64,000 bases of DNA from Anaerovibrio lipolyticus LB2005 (GTDB taxonomy: Bacteria > Bacillota > Negativicutes > Selenomonadales > Selenomonadaceae). The notes under the pieces were generated by a model that saw only the letters and a list, made by a program, of their open reading frames with translations, was not told where the DNA came from and did no database searches. Shown here one piece after another: positions 44,793 through 52,568 of the stretch; position 1 is the stretch's first letter, and every line of letters starts with the position of its first letter. The stretch is from the NCBI RefSeq assembly GCF_000621545.1, contig NZ_JHYA01000003.1, forward strand, positions 124,001-188,000, read 5' to 3'. A program made the position numbers and the translations under genes.

Positions 44793-45144
44793 TGGTGGAG
44801 ATGAGGAGAATCGAACTCCTGTCCGAAAGCGTTGTCATATAGACTTCTCCGAGCGCAGTCAATGTTTAAGTTTAAGAGATGGGCAGACACAGACAACCGC
44901 CGTCCCTCCGATCCTGGAGAAAATTCCCCTCAGGCCTCCAGGAGTCAGCCCTTTGGGTATCCCGCTATTGGCCTCTTATCCGCTCACGCGGGAGATAAGC
45001 AGACAGAGGTTAGCATTAAGCTGCTAAAGCGTAGTTTTCGTTTGCTTTTATATTTAAAGCGTTTTCACCTTACTAACGGGGCTAGGTGACCCCCCGGCTC
45101 GCTATCCATACTCCAGCCACCCCCGTCGAAACCTTTACATCCCC
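44793..45144 (-). ncRNA. ssrA: Transfer-messenger RNA (tmRNA)
   Basis: The 5' end GGGGATGTAAAGGTTTCGAC and the 3' end GTTCGATTCTCCTCATCTCC plus ACCA pair as the tRNA-like acceptor stem and T arm. The tag frame lies at 45016-45045 and encodes ANENYALAA followed by TAA. tmRNA with SmpB rescues stalled ribosomes and tags the product for proteolysis. The last 12 nt serve as the attachment site of the neighbouring island, and the gene remains intact. The promoter is at 45200-45227. Confidence 0.97.
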
Positions 45145-45199
45145 CTGTACAGGGAAATCTCAGGTTGTTAGAGATTTCTGATATATGATAGTGTTTAAT

Positions 45200-45227
45200 A
45201 TTATAATGATATTCCGCAAAAAGTCAA
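45200..45227 (-). promoter_or_regulatory. ssrA promoter
   Basis: TTGACT (complement of 45222-45227) and TATAAT (complement of 45200-45205) are separated by 16 bp, about 55 bp upstream of the mature tmRNA 5' end. Confidence 0.8.
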
Positions 45228-45228
45228 G

Positions 45229-45576
45229 TTAATCCAGCACTTCCGTGAAATAAATAACCGTTACTGTATCCTCCATGGTAATGCGCTTTTTGTAAATCTG
45301 CTCGAAATCTGCAATAAGCTCCTCACGGGAATTGATTTCCGGATTTTGCACTCCCAGGTCCTCAGAGGTGAGGTTTGCCATGGTCTTTACCCGCACCTTG
45401 TCCAAAAATGCGGTATACAGCTTCTTTTTAGGAGTGAACTTCTTGCCTGTGGTAATCCAGACGATGGAATTTTCCGGGAATTGCTTGCTCACATCCCCCA
45501 GACGTACGGTACAGCGCTTGGTACGGGCCTCCAGCATTTTTGCGTGCTTCTCAGCCTGAAAATTTAATGACATCAT
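45229..45576 (-). CDS. ASCH/PUA-like domain protein
   Basis: A 115-residue protein. SLNFQAEKHAKMLEARTKRC and TVRLGDVSKQFPENSIVWIT resemble the ASCH fold, which binds RNA or nucleotides; VTVIYFTEVLD closes the barrel. TTAGGAG lies 9 nt upstream. It ends just before the ssrA promoter. The family call is moderate and no specific function can be given. Confidence 0.65.
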   Translation of the reverse strand: MMSLNFQAEKHAKMLEARTKRCTVRLGDVSKQFPENSIVWITTGKKFTPKKKLYTAFLDKVRVKTMANLTSEDLGVQNPEINSREELIADFEQIYKKRITMEDTVTVIYFTEVLD

Positions 45577-45721
45577 AACTCTTCACTCCTAATATTATAA
45601 TTTTAAGGTTTACACAAGTTCTGTCAGAGTCTACAAAAAATCTAACACAGATACAGTTTAACATATTTCTATGTCATAATAAAGAAAAGTTTACAGTTTT
45701 ATTTTTCCATTAAAATACAAT

Positions 45722-45749
45722 AGGAGGGAGGCTCCGGGCTTCCCTCCTT
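45722..45749 (-). terminator. Intrinsic terminator
   Basis: AGGAGGGA and TCCCTCCT arms form a GC-rich stem, followed on the minus strand by ATTGTATTTT. It ends the secreted-protein gene at 45764. Confidence 0.8.
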
Positions 45750-45763
45750 ATTATTATATGTAC

Positions 45764-46693
45764 TTACTTATCCTTTTCAGAAACCTTAGGGATTTCCTTC
45801 AAAACTGCATTATTGAGCACATCCTCCGGAATCACAATATTAGAGATTGTGCCGTAGTTGGTGGCAGAGAAATTCAACTCCACAGTGCTGGCATTAATTA
45901 TACCATCCATTCCGCTGTCTTCCTTCATATTGCTCAACATAGCCTTGGCCGCGGCTCTCACCTGTGGGGTAAGGTCTGCATAAAGGTTGCGGAACTGATG
46001 CTGGACCTCATCAATGGTTATGGTACACTGAACATCCCCCATATTGCTCAGAATGTCCTCCAGCAGCTTGTTATCCTTCTCATTACTGCCCTTTTTAAAA
46101 TTACCCAATTTGGACATTTTCAAAAAATAATCCTTCACCTTCTGACCATCCAGGGTAACAATATAATTCTGGTCTGGTCCCTGACGCTGCCCCAATGTTA
46201 CGCTCTTTACAACATCTGGCAAATCTGTGCTAAGGCTCTTTTCGATTTCCTCATCAATAGCCTTGCTGTTTGCTTTGCCGTAAACGTACTTATCCCAGCT
46301 GCCGTTCTTGTTTTGTGAATAGAATTCCACATCCTTTTCTGTTTCACGGCTATAGAAATTATATCTGGTATTGCCATTTGGAATTCCACCCAAAGTCATT
46401 ACCACTTCGCTATTTCCCTGACATACCACTGATGGCTTGGACACGAAATCAAATACGCCATTTACAGTCCCACCAAAGAATGGGCTTGCCAAATCCACTT
46501 TAAATGATAAGTTTCCATTCTCCATATTAGTAAGGCTGTTCATGGAATTAATCAGCTGTGCCTTGGCGTCCATTTCATTAACGAGGGCAGGCTGAATGTC
46601 CTCAGCAAATGCCTGGGAATCCATAAAGCCAGGAGTACCAACTGCCAATGCGCAAGCCAGTCCTGCTGCCAATAATTTTTCCTTTAATTTCAT
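45764..46693 (-). CDS. Hypothetical exported protein
   Basis: A 309-residue protein. The signal peptide KLKEKLLAAGLACALAVGTP leads to a cleavage site after AFA. The mature chain is mixed alpha/beta with no cysteine cluster and one stretch GVFDFVSKPSVVCQGNSEVV. The start at 46693 has AAAGGATG 6 nt upstream. No family is recognised. It is monocistronic with its own terminator. A periplasmic or surface location is inferred from the signal. Confidence 0.75.
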   Translation of the reverse strand: MKLKEKLLAAGLACALAVGTPGFMDSQAFAEDIQPALVNEMDAKAQLINSMNSLTNMENGNLSFKVDLASPFFGGTVNGVFDFVSKPSVVCQGNSEVVMTLGGIPNGNTRYNFYSRETEKDVEFYSQNKNGSWDKYVYGKANSKAIDEEIEKSLSTDLPDVVKSVTLGQRQGPDQNYIVTLDGQKVKDYFLKMSKLGNFKKGSNEKDNKLLEDILSNMGDVQCTITIDEVQHQFRNLYADLTPQVRAAAKAMLSNMKEDSGMDGIINASTVELNFSATNYGTISNIVIPEDVLNNAVLKEIPKVSEKDK

Positions 46694-46762
46694 AGTGCTC
46701 ATCCTTTCAAATATTTAATCACTTAAAGATTTAAATCCACAAATATATTAAAAAAATACTGC

Positions 46763-47629
46763 TTACTCCGTGTCTAAAGGCATCTTACATGATGGTGGCG
46801 CAAACTCCCCATCCAGGGCCTGTATATCAGCCAAAGTAAGCTCCAAATTAACAGAGTCTGCATTCTCCTTTATATGAACCGGAGATGAACTCTTTGGTAT
46901 GGCTATAGTGTGTCCATTCCGTATATTCCAGGCTAAAAGCACCTGAGTTGGTGTAACACCATGGGCCTTTGCAATATCCATAACCACAGGATTTTCCCTC
47001 AGACCTTTACTGAGCCTGCCTCCCTGAGCTAATGGACAATACGACATCAGGGCAATATCGTGGTCGTTCATATAATCAATAAGGTCATATTCTATGCCTC
47101 TGGAGCCAAGATGATAAAGCACCTGATTAACCTGACACTTGTCTCCCCCTGGAATTTTTAACAGCTTCTCCATATCCTTGGTATCAAAATTGGAAACGCC
47201 CCAGCTACGGATAAGACCCTCATTCTGCAAAGCATTCAGTCCCTCCACAACTTCTTTCAAGGGAACATTGCCAATCCAATGATAGAGATACATATCAAGA
47301 TATTTCAAGCCCAAGCGCTCAAGGCTATTTACACAGGATTTGCGCATATTACCCTTTCCCGCATTCCAGGGCAGCACCTTGGAAACCACAAAAACGTCAT
47401 CCCGACTGCCTTCCACAAAATATTGCTTGAGAGCTTTACCCACCAATATTTCTGATCGTCCCTCACCATACATTTCAGCCGTATCTATTAAGGTCATACC
47501 AGCCCTTATGCCAGTAAGAATAGCCTCTATCTCCTGCGTTTCCCTGGTGGGTTCCTCCCCAATCATCCAGGTGCCAATTCCCAATGGGGGAACAGATTTA
47601 CCGTTTTTAAGCTGAACCGTCTTGCTCAT
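46763..47629 (-). CDS. Aldo/keto reductase
   Basis: A 288-residue (beta/alpha)8 oxidoreductase. It shows PPLGIGTWMIGE, DTAEMYGEGRSE (catalytic Asp and Tyr), VSKVLPWN (Lys), LYLYHWIG (His), SWGVSNFDTKDM and the NADPH site IPKSSSPVHIKENA. It reduces carbonyl substrates with NADPH, as in the COG0656 group (YtbE/DkgA-like); the physiological substrate is unknown. GGAGG precedes ATG 47629. It stands alone. Confidence 0.92.
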   Translation of the reverse strand: MSKTVQLKNGKSVPPLGIGTWMIGEEPTRETQEIEAILTGIRAGMTLIDTAEMYGEGRSEILVGKALKQYFVEGSRDDVFVVSKVLPWNAGKGNMRKSCVNSLERLGLKYLDMYLYHWIGNVPLKEVVEGLNALQNEGLIRSWGVSNFDTKDMEKLLKIPGGDKCQVNQVLYHLGSRGIEYDLIDYMNDHDIALMSYCPLAQGGRLSKGLRENPVVMDIAKAHGVTPTQVLLAWNIRNGHTIAIPKSSSPVHIKENADSVNLELTLADIQALDGEFAPPSCKMPLDTE

Positions 47630-47981
47630 AGTTTCAACCTCCATTATGGACATTATACGCCAAATTTTCAGTTTTTCCTTTTGAAAAAGATAAAAAAATC
47701 CTTATTTCCATTAGAATTCTATTAAACCAATGAAACATCATTGAGTGTAAAGAATAAGCATGAAATAATAGTGAAAATCCACTGTGAAATTTTGCTCATC
47801 ATCGTTATAACAAAATTGTTAGAAAACGTATATTAAAGTTCTATAGAGGTATAGCTCATTATAGGACCATAGTCCCTTTCGTGTTTTTATATCACGCAGT
47901 ATAATAGGCACTGTGAGAAATGAGAACACAGTAAACCCTTGGTATTGCTGTGATTTCAACTATTCAGGAGGCGAAAACAAC

Positions 47982-48056
47982 ATGGATATGGCAATGATTG
48001 CTGACGGCATTCTCAAGGCTATCACTTTAGCTGGTGTATATGCTTTCATTAAGTAA
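47982..48056 (+). CDS. 24-residue hydrophobic peptide with full expression signals
   Basis: The product begins MDMAMIADGILKAITLAGVY and ends AFIK. CAGGAGG lies 10 nt before the ATG, TATAAT lies at 47900-47905, and a strong terminator follows at 48075. It could form one amphipathic or membrane helix. Its size and isolation recall phenol-soluble modulins, type I toxin peptides or quorum peptides, but none is shown. It lies between two convergent/divergent metabolic genes. The 350-bp gap 47630-47981 otherwise contains only this unit's promoter region. Confidence 0.65.
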   Translation: MDMAMIADGILKAITLAGVYAFIK

Positions 48057-48074
48057 TTAAAGTATACATTCAAA

Positions 48075-48114
48075 AAGGTCAAACCCTTTGCTACGAGAGG
48101 GCTTGGCCTTTTTT
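48075..48114 (+). terminator. Terminator of the 24-residue peptide gene
   Basis: AAGGTCAAACCCT (48075-48087) pairs with AGGGCTTGGCCTT (48098-48110, two G-U pairs) and TTTTTATTTTT follows. Confidence 0.9.
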
Positions 48115-48140
48115 ATTTTTCCGCTTTGTCTTTTTGGGAG

Positions 48141-49292
48141 TTACAATCTTCGTACCAAAATGCTTTGCCCCATGCCGCCTGCTCCAGCAACAGACATTAG
48201 TCCCAAGTCGCCCCCCACAATTTCCAGAGCCTTCAGAAGATGGATCATTATAATCCCCCCGGAGGCTCCGTAGGGATGGCCATAGGCCAGGGCCCCTCCA
48301 AGCATATTATAGCGATCTATGAGATCAGGGTGCTGCCTTTGAAACAGCACATCTATAACTGCAAAGGCCTCATTAAACTCGATGGCATCCATATCCTCGT
48401 ATAACAACCCCTGACGGGCCAGCAGCTTGTCCGCTGTCAGCATTGCTCCACGAGGGCTTTCCACCGGGCTTCCCCCAGCTGTACAGGTTCCCAAAAGCTC
48501 TGCCTTAGGGGTAAATTCAGGATGCTCCTTTAGCCAGCTTTCAGAAACCAGCACCACAAAGGCCGCTCCGTCATTAATAAGGCAGGAATTTCCCGCCGTC
48601 AACAAGGAATCCCCTCCCAGGAGCTTTGGCAATCTGTCCAAAAGGCGCTGACTCATCTTATAGCGAATACCGTCATCCTTTGATATGCCCTCAACGGGAA
48701 TAATTTGGTCCTTTAAAAGCCCCTTATCGGCACATTCCGCCGCCAATCTATGAGAGCGCAAGGTCCAAAAATCCAGCTCCTCCTTGGTAACCTTTTCGGT
48801 AGCCATAGTCTTGTCTGCCCCTAATAGCATAGCATTTTCCGCCAGCTCCCCAGGAGAAAACTGGGCCGTCATGTATCGGCCGTCACCACCGGAAACCTTG
48901 GCAAAGCGTTCATCATTTTCGTTATAAATCCGCATTGGCTGCAGGGATGAGCTTTCCATGCCGCCACAGATGTACATATCACCATTTCCACTGGCAATCT
49001 GGGCATACCCCATGGCTATGGCCGTCGCCCCAGAGGCACACTGCATATCAACAGTAAAAGCAGGCACTTCCTCCGGAAGGCCTGCCGTAAGACACATTAA
49101 ACGGGCTATATTGCCACCGGTTCCTACAGCATTTCCCGCAATGACCCCATCTGGCAACAAGCCCCTTCCTATTTTGTTCATAATTCCCTGCACCACAAAA
49201 GCCCCCAGCTTTTCCGCAGGGATGTACTTAAATTTGTTATTCTTCGTCACTATGGGAGTCCTAAAGCCCCACAAAACATAAACCCGCTCCAC
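48141..49292 (-). CDS. Thiolase-family enzyme (YhfS-like), second Cys absent
   Basis: A 383-residue thiolase. The nucleophile motif QCASGATAIAMGYA, NEAFAV and ALAYGHPYGASGG (His) are present. The usual C-terminal CxGGGxG is replaced by AGAGGMG, so the second catalytic cysteine is alanine. GTG 49292 is chosen as start, with GAGGGG 6 nt upstream, giving the family N-terminus ERVYVLWGFRTPIV. It is last in a BirA-controlled operon with bioY, like yhfS of Bacillus. A role in making or trimming a biotin precursor acyl chain is inferred. Confidence 0.88.
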   Translation of the reverse strand: MERVYVLWGFRTPIVTKNNKFKYIPAEKLGAFVVQGIMNKIGRGLLPDGVIAGNAVGTGGNIARLMCLTAGLPEEVPAFTVDMQCASGATAIAMGYAQIASGNGDMYICGGMESSSLQPMRIYNENDERFAKVSGGDGRYMTAQFSPGELAENAMLLGADKTMATEKVTKEELDFWTLRSHRLAAECADKGLLKDQIIPVEGISKDDGIRYKMSQRLLDRLPKLLGGDSLLTAGNSCLINDGAAFVVLVSESWLKEHPEFTPKAELLGTCTAGGSPVESPRGAMLTADKLLARQGLLYEDMDAIEFNEAFAVIDVLFQRQHPDLIDRYNMLGGALAYGHPYGASGGIIMIHLLKALEIVGGDLGLMSVAGAGGMGQSILVRRL

Positions 49293-49312
49293 GAATGACC
49301 CCTCAGTCAACC

Positions 49313-49873
49313 TTACTCCACTTCGAAGGTACCGTTAATATATTCCTTGCCGTTACCCCTTAAAACCACTTTATTGCCTTCTATATCCAGCCACAAAGGC
49401 TCCCCGGCAAAAACGGCATTTCTATAAGAAACCTCAAATTTTACCACATTCTTTGGCAGGGTCTCCAAAATTCTTTCCATGATAAATATACCAGGCACCA
49501 CAGGAATCTCCGTACGATGAATCTGGTTGGTATCTCCAACAGCAATTACAAAGTCCAAGGTCTCCTGACGGGTGAATACATGCCAGCAGCCCTCAGAATT
49601 CACTGCATTGTCACCGGTGAGTTCAGGAGCAATAAGCTCTGCCTTGGCAGCAGCCTCCTTTGGTGTCAGCAGCATGGTGGTAGTCAGGCTTTCCAACCCG
49701 GAACGGGCCTGACAAAGAAGCATTCTCTTGGTGGATTTCAGCATCTCCGGCTCGTAGGTGTCCCCCTTGTAGGAATCCGCACTTTCCTTTTGCCACAAAT
49801 TCTTGATAATCATTACACCATCATAATCGCCGCCTCTCAGGCGACCTGCAATTACAGCTAATTCTCTATTCAT
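49313..49873 (-). CDS. MaoC-like hotdog hydratase
   Basis: A 186-residue protein. The C-terminal half has the MaoC pattern FTRQETLDFVIAVGDTNQIH with the catalytic Asp and His (GDxNxxH), then PVVPGIFIMERIL. The N-terminal half is less conserved. MaoC-like enzymes hydrate enoyl-CoA or enoyl-ACP. Its ATG overlaps the ligase stop and GAGGGAG lies 5 nt upstream. Between a ligase and a thiolase it supplies the hydration step of a beta-oxidation-like cycle. This gene is an addition to the yhfUTS arrangement. Confidence 0.78.
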   Translation of the reverse strand: MNRELAVIAGRLRGGDYDGVMIIKNLWQKESADSYKGDTYEPEMLKSTKRMLLCQARSGLESLTTTMLLTPKEAAAKAELIAPELTGDNAVNSEGCWHVFTRQETLDFVIAVGDTNQIHRTEIPVVPGIFIMERILETLPKNVVKFEVSYRNAVFAGEPLWLDIEGNKVVLRGNGKEYINGTFEVE

Positions 49874-51195
49874 AATAACTCCCTCAAGGCTTCCTTGTTT
49901 ACCTTGCCTCTATCATTTAACGGCAGCATCTCTAAAAATATCAGCTTCTTTGGACGCTCCCGTTCATCCACATATTCTCCCACGTCATGACGGAATTTTT
50001 TGGAATCCGTATGGCCGTCCGTCACCACAAAGGCCGCTATGTCCTGGCCTCTGGTTGCATCATCAAAGGGCAGCACCGCCACGTCCTTGACGCAGTCCAT
50101 ATTGCGTATTTGCTGTTCCAGCTTCAGGCAACTGATTTTATAGCCACCCTTATTTATCCAGTCCGTCTTGCGGCCATTAAAGATGATTTCCCCATCATCA
50201 TTAATGTAACCCGTGTCACCACAGCAATATGGAATCTTCACACCGCTCACATGGTATTTGGTGTCCACATACAAATCACCATTCACAGACTCCACCTTTA
50301 CGCCGTCAAAGGGTTTGCCAAGATTTCTGGAATCCGTATCATCCAGCTTTAAGTGCTTGTAGGAAATATAATTAAGCTCTGAAGTCCCATAATACAGGAT
50401 TATATCCGCTCTGGTAAAGGTTTGACGAAGGAACTGCTGTGCCTTTAGACTAATGAGCTGTGAACCGGCAATAATCTGTCGAACATAAGGATTCTCTGCC
50501 ATAGCAGCACGGCCCAAAATCTGTAGCTTGGCGGGCACCATATAAATATGAGTGGCAAAATTACGCATAATCAGCATATTCCAGTAATTGCCGCTTATAC
50601 GTCGGCAGGTAATCACAGAACCTCCCGCGGCCAGCACTGACATAAACATATTAAGATTTCCAGTAAAACTCATGCTTCCATGGAGGAACATAACAGTGTC
50701 TGCATCCACACAAAACACTCTGTTCTGCTCCTGAAAGAAATCCGCCCAGCTTTCAAAGCTACGATATAAAACCTTTGGCACACCGGTACTGCCAGAAGTA
50801 AGAGCCCCCATTACCTCCCACGGGTAATGATCCGCCACTGCTTCATCCAAACGCAGAAAGTTATTCTGCATGGCACCCACCTGCCACATTCCATAAATAT
50901 TGTTCTCCTGCATAATGGTTTCCACCACATCAGAGGAACAATCCTGATGCATTAAAATGGGGACAGCCCCCAGCTTCTCCAACGCCAAAAAAGCCCCGAC
51001 TTGATAGACAGGACCTTCAGCTATTATCAATATAGGTTTGTAGGATGTGATTCCCTTTTCAGACGCACTGATAGCCAGTCTGTCCACCAGCTCCAACAGG
51101 GAACCGTAGGTAAAACTCTCACCATCGCAGTCCAGCATTAATTTATCCGCCTTAACACCGCACTGCTGAACAAGCAGCTCATAGTAATTCTTCAT
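49870..51195 (-). CDS. Acyl-CoA/AMP ligase (YhfT-like)
   Basis: A 441-residue adenylate-forming enzyme, shorter than the usual 500-550. Core motifs are present: GALTSGSTGVPKV (A3), LYYGTSEL (A5), CCGDTGYINDDGEI (A7), NGRKTDWINKGGYKI (A8) and NDRGKVNKEAL with the catalytic Lys (A10). It activates a carboxylate with ATP, probably to a CoA thioester. In the bioY operon a dicarboxylate such as pimelate, or a fatty acid, is a plausible substrate. Start may be ATG 51195 or GTG 51210, the latter overlapping bioY. Confidence 0.87.
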   Translation of the reverse strand: MKNYYELLVQQCGVKADKLMLDCDGESFTYGSLLELVDRLAISASEKGITSYKPILIIAEGPVYQVGAFLALEKLGAVPILMHQDCSSDVVETIMQENNIYGMWQVGAMQNNFLRLDEAVADHYPWEVMGALTSGSTGVPKVLYRSFESWADFFQEQNRVFCVDADTVMFLHGSMSFTGNLNMFMSVLAAGGSVITCRRISGNYWNMLIMRNFATHIYMVPAKLQILGRAAMAENPYVRQIIAGSQLISLKAQQFLRQTFTRADIILYYGTSELNYISYKHLKLDDTDSRNLGKPFDGVKVESVNGDLYVDTKYHVSGVKIPYCCGDTGYINDDGEIIFNGRKTDWINKGGYKISCLKLEQQIRNMDCVKDVAVLPFDDATRGQDIAAFVVTDGHTDSKKFRHDVGEYVDERERPKKLIFLEMLPLNDRGKVNKEALRELL

Positions 51196-51202
51196 ACCGA
51201 AA

Positions 51203-51763
51203 TTATTCACTCCCCAGAGCTCTATTTACTCTGACGCCAATGAACGCCCCTAAAATACATTTTACTACATCTCCAGGGATAAATGGAAGTACCGCCTGTA
51301 CAATTGCAGCCTCCAAACCAATATTTAGGACTAACATCATAGAAATCAGTCCGCCAATATAGGTAATTGGCAAACTAATGATAATACTTATCAAACTATA
51401 CCTTTTAAGACTAACCACATTGCCCTTAAAATACGACACCATGGTATATGCCACCACAAAGGCAAAATAAAAGCCACCAGTAGGGCCAAAGAGACGCCCC
51501 AGGCCACCAGTACCTCCAGGCAAGATAGGCAAGCCTGCAACCCCACCTAAAATAAGGTAGGCAACCAAAGTCATAAAGGTCTGCTTTGGCGTCAGGATGA
51601 AGGCTGTAAAGCACATAGCTGCTGTGGATGCAACCACCATGGCCGGCGTAAAGGGAAGTGGAAAAGCTATATATGCCGAAACACTGATGACTGCAAGGCA
51701 CATGGCCATTTTGGCCAAATCCTTAACGGAAACATTTTGCTGAACTGCCACACTCTGACTCAT
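51203..51763 (-). CDS. bioY: Biotin transporter substrate-binding protein BioY
   Basis: A 186-residue S component with six hydrophobic segments. The BioY pattern is clear: IAFPLPFTPAMVV, LTPKQTFMTLVAYLILGGVA, GLPILPGGTGGLGRLFGPTG and FIPGDVVKCILGAF. It binds biotin and works alone or with an ECF energy module, which is not in the window. A BirA box and sigma-A promoter lie directly upstream. It is first in an operon with ligase, hydratase and thiolase genes, whose starts overlap or abut. Confidence 0.95.
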   Translation of the reverse strand: MSQSVAVQQNVSVKDLAKMAMCLAVISVSAYIAFPLPFTPAMVVASTAAMCFTAFILTPKQTFMTLVAYLILGGVAGLPILPGGTGGLGRLFGPTGGFYFAFVVAYTMVSYFKGNVVSLKRYSLISIIISLPITYIGGLISMMLVLNIGLEAAIVQAVLPFIPGDVVKCILGAFIGVRVNRALGSE

Positions 51764-51809
51764 TACAAACACTTGCCTTTCTTGCTCTGTGAGCTTAATC
51801 CTGTTTTCA

Positions 51810-51863
51810 AGTATACCCCTTTGTTACCCTTTCGTCAACTTAAAGTTTACCATTGGTTTACAA
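51810..51863 (-). promoter_or_regulatory. BirA operator overlapping the bioY promoter
   Basis: On the minus strand TTGTAAACC (51855-51863), a 14-bp spacer and AGTTGACGA (51832-51840) form the Firmicute BirA box. The right half contains the -35 TTGACG (51833-51838), followed after 17 bp by the -10 TATACT (51810-51815). Binding of biotinyl-AMP-loaded BirA would block RNA polymerase. Confidence 0.88.
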
Positions 51864-52039
51864 AACAGTTGACTGAAAAATTAATTTATTTTGGTTTCCT
51901 GTATCTACCATTTACTAAACATCGAAATTGTTTAACAAATTTCTTTTTTTAAATTATATTTTTAGCTAAGAGCTAATATTTTAATTTACATTTTTCCATG
52001 AATACTTTATAATAACAGAGAAATGGTGGTGATTGAAAA

Positions 52040-52486
52040 ATGGATAAAATTGATAAGCAAATTTTAAAACGTTTACAGGAAAACGCCCGAGTAACAATTT
52101 CCGTCCTGAGCTCTGAAATTTCTCTTTCCATGCCTGCTATCAGTGAGCGTCTGAAAAAACTTGAGGCTTCTGGGGTTATCAAGCAGTATACTGCAATCCT
52201 CAATCCAGAATTGATGGATAAAAACCTTACCGCTCTTGTTAATTTAGGTTTTGATAATCCTTCCAAGGCTGATGCTTTCAAGCAATTTGTCCTTAATGAA
52301 GCTGATATCAAGGAGTGCTTCTACATTACCGGTGACTTTGATTATTGCCTAAAGGTTGTAACCCATAATACCCAGACACTTGAAAATCTCCTGACACGCA
52401 TCAAGGAGCAGGCCGGAGTTACCAAGACTCAGACTATTGTGGTGCTGTCCTCCATTGTTGACAGACCGTCCGTTGTACTTGAGTGA
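52040..52486 (+). CDS. Lrp/AsnC family transcriptional regulator
   Basis: A 148-residue regulator. The N-terminal helix-turn-helix reads DKIDKQILKRLQENARVTIS and LSMPAISERLKKLEASGVIK. The C-terminal RAM ligand domain shows ECFYITGDFDYCLKV and VVLSSIVDR. It senses amino acids or related metabolites as an octamer. It is transcribed away from bioY and is monocistronic, with a terminator at 52508. Its target is unknown. Confidence 0.93.
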   Translation: MDKIDKQILKRLQENARVTISVLSSEISLSMPAISERLKKLEASGVIKQYTAILNPELMDKNLTALVNLGFDNPSKADAFKQFVLNEADIKECFYITGDFDYCLKVVTHNTQTLENLLTRIKEQAGVTKTQTIVVLSSIVDRPSVVLE

Positions 52487-52507
52487 CAACTTAATTAAAC
52501 TGCAAAC

Positions 52508-52549
52508 AAAAACTGTGGATGTACCCTTTATGGGGTTATCCACAGTTTT
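52508..52549 (+). terminator. Terminator of the Lrp-type gene
   Basis: AAAAACTGTGGAT and ATCCACAGTTTTT arms with an internal GTACCC/GGGGTT pairing form a stable bidirectional terminator between convergent genes. Confidence 0.88.
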
Positions 52550-52568
52550 TAAATTTGTCTGATATATT

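Larger units (their letters stand above)
16477..44804. mobile_element. Composite integrative island at the ssrA (tmRNA) 3' end
   Basis: The sequence TGGTGGAGATGA occurs at 16477, 18704, 21146, 26170 and 44793, always in the same orientation. The last is the true 3' end of tmRNA. The four others have the same right-hand continuation (ATCATACAT...), which marks a common element end, and a terminator on the left. The intervals define units E1 (16.5-18.7 kb), E2 (18.7-21.1), E3 (21.1-26.2) and E4 (26.2-44.8). Only E4 carries recombinases, so E1-E3 could be mobilised in trans. The layout resembles tandem SCC elements at rlmH. Base composition is visibly more AT-rich than the flanks in E1-E3. Confidence 0.75.
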
